From positions 10,325,466-10,389,465 of the forward strand of contig NC_081148.1 of assembly GCF_958295425.1 (NCBI RefSeq): 64,000 nt of DNA, written 5' to 3'. Below the pieces are notes generated by a model. It was not told the DNA's origin, searched no databases, and saw nothing but the letters and a program-made list of their open reading frames with translations. Numbering within the stretch: position 1 is the first letter of the stretch; every line of letters starts with the position of its first letter. Below are positions 61,736-64,000 of the stretch, one piece after another. The translations under genes were made by a program, and so were the position numbers. The DNA comes from Solea solea. Its lineage: Eukaryota; Chordata; Actinopteri; Pleuronectiformes; Soleidae.

Positions 61736-64000
61736 CAATTTGTGCTGGAAGTCTACAATGAATGGGGCTGATATGGAAATGTCTGATTCTGTCCTAATCA
61801 AACAATGTTAATACCCATAAAGTACTTTTTCATTTGATGTTGCAAGAAAATATCCGTTCATATTCAGCCTGACTCTTCTGACTTTCCTCAGCTCAAACAG
61901 CCTGGGTTTAAAAACAAACTTTTTTGTGGCTGCATGGTTCTGGGAATAATTACAATCATTAATCAGTTAGCAACTGTCAACCAACAAGAATCCATTTGTG
62001 TTCTTCACAGTAAAAAGACGGCTGTTAGTGTGAGATGTGTAATCAACAGCATAGAAGACGTAAAACATGGGTGTCTTGTTTATCGCCACCCACCTGTGCT
62101 CTCTTCTTCCCTCTTACATACACTCACTCACTTGTCTATCGTGGTCGGGACAAACGCCGTTCACCCGTCAACAAATCCAGAAAGTCTTCAGCAGGCAGAA
62201 TAAATGAACCCTGTGTCCCAAGAGGACTTTGTGCCGATGCACACGAGGTCAAACTGCAAACTGAAACTGTCTGATGGTTAATGTTTTCTGACAGACACTG
62301 TGATTGAGTTTTGGTCTATTTTTTAAGTCGAGCTTCAGTTCAGTGTTGCGGTGTTAAAAATTTAAAATGACTTACTACCACAAAATATTAACTTTTTTAA
62401 GCTAATAAAACAAATGAGAACTTCTAGATACGAACTGTTTCTAATATCAAGTATTACAATTTTTATAACTCTTACCCTAATCCTTAACGTGACAATGGAC
62501 ATAGAAAAATGAAAAATGGACTGAGTCAATTGCAGCCTTTGCAATTTGGTAATTGTGCTTTTTTTAAATGGTGATTTTTTTTATTTTGAAAACCACTGAT
62601 TGTTCAGCCTTACTGCGAACACATATTCTGTCAATCTACAAGCCAGGTTTACCTCAGTCAGTGTCGCAGTCCACAGACTGTGGCTCAGTTTAGTGACAGT
62701 TTTACAGTGACACAGGAAAACCTGTTGAAACTGCGGTTGCTTGTTCCTCCAAAGTAGTTTAAAAAAAAAAAATAAATAAATAAAAAACTTGAGTCAGTGC
62801 TGTCATCCCAGCCACTGACCGTCTTCTTTCATGTAATGGAAGGGTCAGAGTTAGGTTGTTTAAATGCCCACAGGCCCCCCCCCCCCCCCCCCAATTTTCT
62901 TTATATGACAGAAGAGACTCTGTTGTCATTTGCAATTATAAGCTTAAAGCCTGCTGTTGTTTAAGATATAGAAAGATTACAAAGATTAATATTATTATAC
63001 ATGTACACACATAGGAACATACTTTTATTTTAATCCATGGCATGTGTTGTGGCCTGATGTGTGTTTTCAATATGTGCGTGAGACATTAAAGTCCAAGTTG
63101 CACACTCATTATTCCTGCACAGCAGCTTTCCAAAGACCCCCCCCCCCCCCCCCCCCCCAACACATACGCAGTGTATGTACAACATAAAACTGCTTGTGCT
63201 ATAACTTGCCTTTCCTATTCCCTGTTTTTTTTTTTATGCCTTCTTTTGCTTCGATTGGATTATTTTTGTGTGTGTGTGTGTGTTTTTCACAGTACTGTGG
63301 TCCAATCAGAGATGGATAAGGAAATGCCAAGGGGAGCATTAAAAGTATCTTGTACACTGTATAAAGAGATGGCGTGAGACTAGGACAGACAGGGGGGGCC
63401 GCCCCTTCATCTGAAGTTGTGTGTGTTCACACTGTCGATGACATTGCTCTCTTTCAACTTTTCCGTTTAACTTCCACTAGTTTTTCCACTTTTCCCACAC
63501 GGGGCGGTGCATTGTGGGAAAGCCCCAGGTTCGACTTTGTATTAACTAGTTTAATTTCTGTCACAACACAAGCACTAAAAAGAAACTAATCAAAACCTCA
63601 GAAGAAGCAAGTATTTTTCACAAACAAACTCTTCTTGTCAGTATTTTTGAATTATAGAATATAGACAAAGTGGATGCACATACTCGCTCTTGAGTGTGCG
63701 TTATTTTCTTTAGCTTCATTTAAAGCCAACTATAAGTGTATACACACAACTGTGCTGCACATTTTTTGAGTCAAGCTATTTGTGCTTTTTGAAGTGGCAG
63801 TACTGGCAGAGGTTAGGTCTAAAACAGTTGCTGGCTGGTTAATGTTCTTGTGGTACACTTGCTCTCGTGCCATATGGCAAATAGGTACTTGAATGTGTAG
63901 ATTTTTTGTTGTTTGTTTTTTTTGCATTTGCCCTGTTTTAATGGGATGATTGTTCTTTTTGTGGTGGAGGGGGGAGGGAGGGCTGGGTCTATATGGTTGT
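61736..64000. other. region downstream of ppm1b
   Basis: No gene recognised. Two poly(C) runs (about 62876-62892 and 63139-63158), GT at 63268-63283 and AT-rich sequence. It may be extended ppm1b 3'UTR or intergenic DNA. Confidence 0.5.
62876..63158. repeat. two poly(C) homopolymers
   Basis: About 17 C at 62876-62892 and about 20 C at 63139-63158. Runs this long are prone to sequencing length error. Confidence 0.85.

Overview
The window is nuclear DNA from a vertebrate, almost certainly a ray-finned (teleost) fish. It has multi-exon genes with GT-AG introns, very dense CA/GT microsatellites, and short dispersed repeats of the kind common in fish genomes: a Tc1/mariner remnant, MITE-like elements, a tRNA-derived SINE-like repeat and non-LTR 3' tails. 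There are no prokaryotic operons, no CRISPR array and no viral or toxin genes. Most open frames in the window are chance frames in introns, microsatellites or intergenic DNA.

Three protein-coding genes are supported. (1) lrpprc, minus strand, about 453-27869: 24 coding exons could be placed with consistent splice phases. They encode about 893 residues of a mitochondrial pentatricopeptide-repeat RNA-stability protein, from the initiator Met to roughly two thirds of the protein; the 3' end lies beyond the left edge. (2) znhit2, minus strand, 28957-30663: one uninterrupted coding exon of 568 codons for a HIT-type zinc-finger protein. (3) ppm1b, plus strand: a probable non-coding first exon ending at 45927, then five coding exons from 52824 to 60747. 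They give a complete 399-residue PP2C-family Ser/Thr phosphatase with the short C-terminal isoform.

Layout: 1-27.9 kb is lrpprc, with three introns above 4.5 kb. 27.9-28.95 kb is a short AT-rich spacer. 28.95-30.7 kb is the znhit2 coding exon, with a probable upstream non-coding exon and promoter near 31.5 kb. 31.6-45.4 kb is gene-free intergenic DNA containing repeats, including a perfect 227-bp inverted repeat and a 113-bp near-perfect palindrome. 45.4-61.7 kb is ppm1b. The last 2 kb lie downstream of its probable poly(A) site.

The head-to-head arrangement of lrpprc and ppm1b matches the human order at 2p21 (LRPPRC, then PPM1B). The presence of znhit2 between them differs from human, where ZNHIT2 is on chromosome 11. 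The three genes do not form a pathway: LRPPRC acts on mitochondrial mRNAs, ZNHIT2 is a nuclear/cytoplasmic assembly factor, and PPM1B is a cytosolic signalling phosphatase. I found no wholly new gene system. The most interesting signals are CA repeats just downstream of several lrpprc 5' splice sites, the two large inverted repeats, a 28-nt microexon, and the znhit2 position.
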